28,420 bases of DNA from contig CAYQYP010000094.1 in NCBI GenBank assembly GCA_964421755.1, positions 1 to 28,420 on the forward strand. Reading direction: 5' to 3'. The DNA comes from CAVUUN01 sp964421755. Lineage in GTDB: Bacteria; Acidobacteriota; UBA6911; RPQK01. The notes beneath the pieces are model-generated. The model saw nothing but the letters and a program-made list of their open reading frames with translations. It did not search any database and was not told the DNA's origin. A program made the position numbers and the translations under genes. Of the stretch, positions 25,587-28,420 are shown in pieces (position 1 is the stretch's first letter; each line of letters starts with the position of its first letter).

Positions 25587-26759
25587 ATGACGGCATTACT
25601 TCTTATTAACGCGAGACGTCTTGTGGCCGGCTGGGGCCTGATCCTTTTGATCGTCTGTTCCGGAACCACCCTGGGCGCTGACGACCAGCAACCGGGGCGA
25701 GCGCGCAACGTGGTGTTGATCATCGGCGACGCCGGCGGCATTCCCGCGCTGCACGCTGCCAGCCTCCATCACCACGGCAAACCGAACGGGTTGTTCATTC
25801 ACACGATGCCGCACCTGGCGCTCATGGATACCTCGGCGGCTAATGTCTGGGTGACCGATTCGGCCGCCGGAATGACGGCGATTGTCACGGGTCAGAAAAC
25901 GAACAACGGAGTCCTCTCCCAGGCGGCCGACGGCGCCCGGGGCACGCAGGATGGAACAGCACTCAAAACGATCCTCGAGTATGCCGAGGAGCGCGGTCTC
26001 TCGACCGGCGTCATGACCAACGTGCCGGTCACCGATGCGACGGCGGCCGCCTGTTACGCTCATGTGAACGACCGTGCCAAGACCCCCGAGATCGTCAGGC
26101 AGTTGCTGGCGCCTCGCTTTGGAGACGGTGCCGACTTCGTCGTTGGTGCCGGGCTGCAAAAGGTCTCGGACGCCGCCAAAGAACTCGGAATCGACTTCCC
26201 GGCAGAGGTGAAGAAACGCGGCTACAGCTATCACGAGACACCTGAACAGGCAGCCGGCGTTGACGGACGGCTGGTCGCGGTTTTCAACACCATGAACTTC
26301 GACCTGCCTCCGCTGGTGCAGCAGGCGATCAAAACGCTCTCCCAGAATCCCAAAGGATACTTCCTGATGGTCGAGTGCGATGTACACACCGACAAGCTCA
26401 AGTTGGGACTCGACCACGTGGCCGTGCTTGATCGCATCGTTCGCGAAGTGACCGAGCGCGTCGGTGGGGACACGCTCGTCATGTTCACCGCAGATCATTC
26501 GTTTGACATTCGGGTGCGGGGCGGCCAGCCAGGAAAGCCGATGCTTAACGGCGAGATCCCGGCCGACGGAGGCAACCCGCTGAAACCTTTCATCCGCGTC
26601 GACGACGGCCACACCGGCGAACAGGTTCTGGTCGCGGCGAAGGGTCCTGGTGCCGAGATGGTCCGGGGCTTCATCGCCAACAGCGACCTGTTCGGGATCA
26701 TGCTGGCCGCGCTTGGATGGCAAGCTGGCACAACCCAGCCGGTGATGTCACAGCGGTAA
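25587..26759 (+). CDS. Secreted alkaline phosphatase family protein
   Basis: 390 aa, ATG at 25587 with AAGGAG seven bases upstream. A signal peptide (about 1-30, ending TLGAD) directs it out of the cytoplasm. The metal and catalytic motifs of the PhoA superfamily are present: LIIGDAGG (Asp48), VTDSAAGMTA with the nucleophile Ser92, AHVNDR, FLMVECDVHTDK, FTADHSFD and DDGHTGE. The usual IGDGMG is IGDAGG here. It is shorter than classical PhoA (about 450). It hydrolyses phosphate monoesters. Liberating phosphate from inositol phosphates would suit the neighbouring operon, but that link is speculation. No Pho-box-like site was recognised in the short upstream gap. Confidence 0.93.
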   Translation: MTALLLINARRLVAGWGLILLIVCSGTTLGADDQQPGRARNVVLIIGDAGGIPALHAASLHHHGKPNGLFIHTMPHLALMDTSAANVWVTDSAAGMTAIVTGQKTNNGVLSQAADGARGTQDGTALKTILEYAEERGLSTGVMTNVPVTDATAAACYAHVNDRAKTPEIVRQLLAPRFGDGADFVVGAGLQKVSDAAKELGIDFPAEVKKRGYSYHETPEQAAGVDGRLVAVFNTMNFDLPPLVQQAIKTLSQNPKGYFLMVECDVHTDKLKLGLDHVAVLDRIVREVTERVGGDTLVMFTADHSFDIRVRGGQPGKPMLNGEIPADGGNPLKPFIRVDDGHTGEQVLVAAKGPGAEMVRGFIANSDLFGIMLAALGWQAGTTQPVMSQR

Positions 26760-26769
26760 TTACGAGGGG

Positions 26770-26928
26770 CAGAGGGGCAAAGAGGCAAAGAGGTAAAGGG
26801 GTAGAGCGAAAGAGGGGAAGAATCCTTTCACTCTGCGCTTCCTGGTCTCCCCTTTGCCCCTTTGTTCCTTTGCCCCTTTGCCCCTTTGCCCCTTTGTCTT
26901 TCTGCCCCTTTGTCCCTCTGCCCCTTTG
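26770..26928. repeat. Two opposed arrays of an 8-bp repeat (CAAAGGGG / CCCCTTTG)
   Basis: 26849-26928 holds ten consecutive 8-bp units of CCCCTTTG, seven of them exact. 26770-26801 holds four units of the complement (CAGAGGGG, CAAAGAGG twice, TAAAGGGG), with a degenerate continuation to about 26817. The strands are almost purely purine then purely pyrimidine, so the region can fold into a long hairpin or a triplex. It begins 10 bp after the alkaline phosphatase stop and ends within the promoter region of the DUF1579 gene. Confidence 0.85.
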
Positions 26929-26955
26929 TCCCTGACTTCCTGTTTGGCGCATAAT
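26926..26955 (+). promoter_or_regulatory. Candidate promoter of the DUF1579 gene
   Basis: TTGTCC (26926-26931), 18-bp spacer, CATAAT (26950-26955); 4/6 and 5/6 matches. The -35 box overlaps the last unit of the 8-bp array, so copy number changes could alter it. Confidence 0.45.
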
Positions 26956-27004
26956 ACTGTCAATCAGGTGGCAGATCGCCGCCAACCACAGGAGGAGATC
27001 CCTC

Positions 27005-27544
27005 ATGAAACGAATCGTCACCACTATTGTCGTCGTCTCGCTGTTGGTTTCGCCGATTCTCTCGCAGGCGCCTGCCGGTCCGCCCAAGCCGGGACCCGAG
27101 CAGAAGGCCCTCGACTACTTCATCGGGACCTGGGCCTTCGAAGGCGAAGAAAAACCCAGTCCATTCGGACCCGGGGGTAAGTTCTCCGGTTCCGAAACAG
27201 CCGAATGGTTTCCGGGAGGCTTTTTCGTGGTCAGCCGGTCAGATTCGATGGGCCCCATGGGCGAGAGCAAAGGCTATTCTGTCCTGGGTTACAACTCCGA
27301 AACGAAGAAGTACACCTACTACATGGTCAGCTCAATGGGCTATCAGATGTCGGCTGAAGGCACCCATGCCGGAGACACCTGGACTTGGTCCCACAAGGAT
27401 ACGATGGGTGGAAAAGCTCTCAGCGGCCGCTTCACCATGAAGATAGTCTCTCCGACTTCCTACACGATGAAGTACGAGCTGTCGACCGACGGAGGGCCGT
27501 CTCAGGTCGTGATGGAAGGCAAGGCCACGAAAAAGACCAGCTGA
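27005..27544 (+). CDS. Secreted DUF1579-family protein
   Basis: 179 aa, ATG at 27005 preceded by AGGAGGAG, a very good ribosome site. An N-terminal signal peptide (about 1-20) ends near LSQAPAG. The rest fits the DUF1579 pattern: LDYFIGTWAFEGE early, a WFPGGFFVVSRSD block, YSVLGYNSETKKYTYYMVSS and a final MKYELSTDGG strand region. It looks like an all-beta, lipocalin-like small protein. The biochemical function of the family is unknown to me. It stands alone, between repeat blocks on both sides. Confidence 0.85.
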   Translation: MKRIVTTIVVVSLLVSPILSQAPAGPPKPGPEQKALDYFIGTWAFEGEEKPSPFGPGGKFSGSETAEWFPGGFFVVSRSDSMGPMGESKGYSVLGYNSETKKYTYYMVSSMGYQMSAEGTHAGDTWTWSHKDTMGGKALSGRFTMKIVSPTSYTMKYELSTDGGPSQVVMEGKATKKTS

Positions 27545-27711
27545 GAATGCCTGGCTGGAGCCGACCCCAAGGACCGCAGGGACCCAAGGACCTCAAGGAC
27601 GACAAGGAGGCGATTCTTTCTTAGATCCTTGATTTGCCTGAGGTCGTTAGCCCGGATTTCTCACGCCGTGCTCGGGGCAACCGCCGTGAGAGCCGCGCCG
27701 CCGCCGACACA

Positions 27712-28040
27712 GCGAGGGTGTTGAAAAAGGTTGGAAGCGCGTTCCCCCGGCTTATTGACAGTTTTCAACGCCGAAGGCGTTACGTAGCAAAGCCCGGGGT
27801 TGCCCGCGTTGTGTGCGGGCAACCCCGGGGTTGACGGCGGGAAGGATCCAACCCTGAAAGGGTTGCGTAGTAGTGCGGTACGCAACCCCTTCAGGGTTGG
27901 ATGCGTACGCACACCCCTACCCAGGGTTTCCCGCACACAACGCGGGCAACCCTGGGCTTTGCTACGTGACCCCGTTGGGGTCATTTCGGCAATCCGCTTG
28001 ACGGAAATAACACGTAAGGTTACATTTTCAACACCCTCGC
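27712..28040. repeat. Triple-nested palindromic composite element
   Basis: The outer arms GCGAGGGTGTTGAAAA (27712-27727/28025-28040) are perfect over 16 bp. Inside them, GTAGCAAAGCCC (27784-27795/27954-27965) and TTGCCCGCGTTGTGTGCGGG (27800-27819/27930-27949, 20 bp perfect) are paired. At the centre, CCAACCCTGAAAGGGTTGCG... (27848-27869/27879-27900) pairs with 21 of 22 matches around a 9-nt loop. Hence three distinct palindromes sit one within another. Confidence 0.85.
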
Positions 28041-28060
28041 AGCGAGGGTGTTGAAAATGT
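28022..28060. repeat. Perfect 19-bp palindrome with a single central base
   Basis: ACATTTTCAACACCCTCGC, A, and the exact complement (28042-28060). It doubles the right end of the composite element at 27712-28040, giving two abutting inverted ends, as expected where two elements meet end to end. Confidence 0.85.
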
Positions 28061-28100
28061 CAACTCTTCTATTAATAGGCGGATAGACCGGCGAGTTCCC

Positions 28101-28281
28101 GGGGGGCGAGATCGAATGGAGCCGCGCACGACAGCGAGAGAAGCGAGCGAGAGTAAGCGGACCACCTGACTCGCTCCACTGCTTCGTATTCAATGCATCG
28201 ACTTAGCGAATGATTGGTGGTCCGCTTACTCTCGCTCGCTTCTCTCGCTTTCGTGCGCGGCTCCATTCGATCTCGCCCCCC
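28101..28281. repeat. Palindromic element with 66-bp arms, copy 2
   Basis: 28101-28166 and 28216-28281 are complementary over 66 bp with one mismatch, around a 49-nt loop. The arm starts GGGGGGCGAGATCGAATGG, contains GGAGCCGCGCACGA, and ends GAGTAAGCGGACCACC. The inner 26 bp equal the arms at 3443-3545, and the loops are related. No open frame encodes a protein. It fits a MITE or large REP-like element. Confidence 0.9.
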
Positions 28282-28312
28282 GCACGACATCAGCCCATAG
28301 CAAGTCCGTCGG

Positions 28313-28420
28313 CTACCGCCCAAGCAACTCAAGCAGCAGCCTCGGAGAATCGGTCATGATCCCGGTCGGATGAAGATCCAGGGCCCGGCGCAGATCGGCA
28401 GGCGAAGGACTGCCCAGAGC
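28313..28420 (-). CDS. C-terminal end of a probable glycerophosphodiester phosphodiesterase
   Basis: Only the last 35 residues are inside the window, ending with TAG at 28313-28315. The sequence ADLRRALDLHPTGIMTDSPR followed by LLLELLGR resembles the end of GDPD-family TIM barrels, where GIMTD(R/Y/S)P precedes the final helix. Such enzymes hydrolyse glycerophosphodiesters to glycerol-3-phosphate and an alcohol. The assignment rests on one short motif, so it is moderate. It converges on the repeat block. Confidence 0.6.
   Translation of the reverse strand, partial: ALGSPSPADLRRALDLHPTGIMTDSPRLLLELLGR

Larger units (their letters stand above)
27545..28312. repeat. Gene-free region packed with palindromic repeats
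   Basis: No credible gene in 768 bp. 27562-27607 is a degenerate tandem of CCAAGGACC-like units. 27687-27698 holds a GAGCCGCGCCGC module. 27712-28040 is a nested palindrome, 28022-28060 a perfect dyad, and 28101-28281 a long inverted repeat. The short open frames in all directions come from symmetric GC-rich repeats. Confidence 0.8.

Noticed and set aside
25596..26723. 375-codon minus-strand frame opposite the alkaline phosphatase
   Set aside because: The phosphatase frame carries all catalytic motifs, a signal peptide and a ribosome site; the antisense frame carries none.
26770..26928. CRISPR-like array
   Set aside because: The units are 8 bp, contiguous and without spacers, and no cas genes are present; this is a minisatellite.
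27661..28332. Short frames in the right-hand repeat block
   Set aside because: Repeat-derived; similar peptides appear on both strands because the DNA is palindromic.

Overview
The window is high-GC bacterial chromosome carrying ordinary housekeeping and catabolic genes. Between them lie intergenic spaces filled with palindromic repeats. The gene set is a secreted M6 protease, a MA-type peptidase with TPRs, a Tat-exported sulfatase, a secreted alkaline phosphatase, a DUF1579 protein, a CrtI-like oxidoreductase and an inositol operon. Together with the repeat style this suggests a soil or sediment heterotroph of the Acidobacteriota, or a neighbouring phylum such as Verrucomicrobia or Planctomycetes. 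That placement is an inference from gene style only. No rRNA, tRNA, phage, IS transposase or CRISPR was seen.

Layout. 1-2912 (-): a large secreted M6 (InhA-like) metalloprotease whose C-terminus runs off the left edge. 2913-3684: gene-free space with nested inverted repeats. 3685-5889 (-): a methyl-accepting chemotaxis protein without membrane segments, whose sugar-binding-protein module has its lobes in swapped order. 6024-6785 (+): a rhomboid protease, divergent from the chemoreceptor. 6858-8864 (+): a peptidase-MA/TPR protein. 8902-10392 (-): a CrtI-like FAD oxidoreductase. 10558-13320 (-): PEP carboxylase. 13348-14046 (-): a single-pass membrane protein directly upstream of it. 14345-15793 (-): a Tat-exported sulfatase.

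16111-23762 (+) is an inositol catabolism operon in the order transaldolase-like, iolB, iolD, iolA/mmsA, iolE, iolG. It ends in a strong rho-independent terminator. The first three genes overlap by 4 nt (ATGA). IolG and IolE make the dione, IolD opens the ring, IolB makes 2-deoxy-5-keto-gluconate, and IolA turns malonate semialdehyde into acetyl-CoA. The window holds neither the kinase IolC nor the aldolase IolJ. A transaldolase-fold protein with its Schiff-base lysine occupies the head of the operon and is a candidate for the missing carbon-carbon cleavage step. An MFS transporter (24258-25514) follows behind its own promoter and is the plausible importer. A LacI-type operator candidate lies upstream of the operon.

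25587-26759 (+): secreted alkaline phosphatase. 26770-26928: two opposed arrays of an 8-bp repeat. 27005-27544 (+): secreted DUF1579 protein. 27545-28312: a second block of nested palindromes, including a 66-bp inverted repeat with one mismatch. 28313-28420 (-): the last 35 residues of a probable glycerophosphodiester phosphodiesterase.

The two most noteworthy observations are the inositol operon with a transaldolase-like gene in place of iolC/iolJ, and the family of nested palindromic elements sharing modules across at least five intergenic sites.
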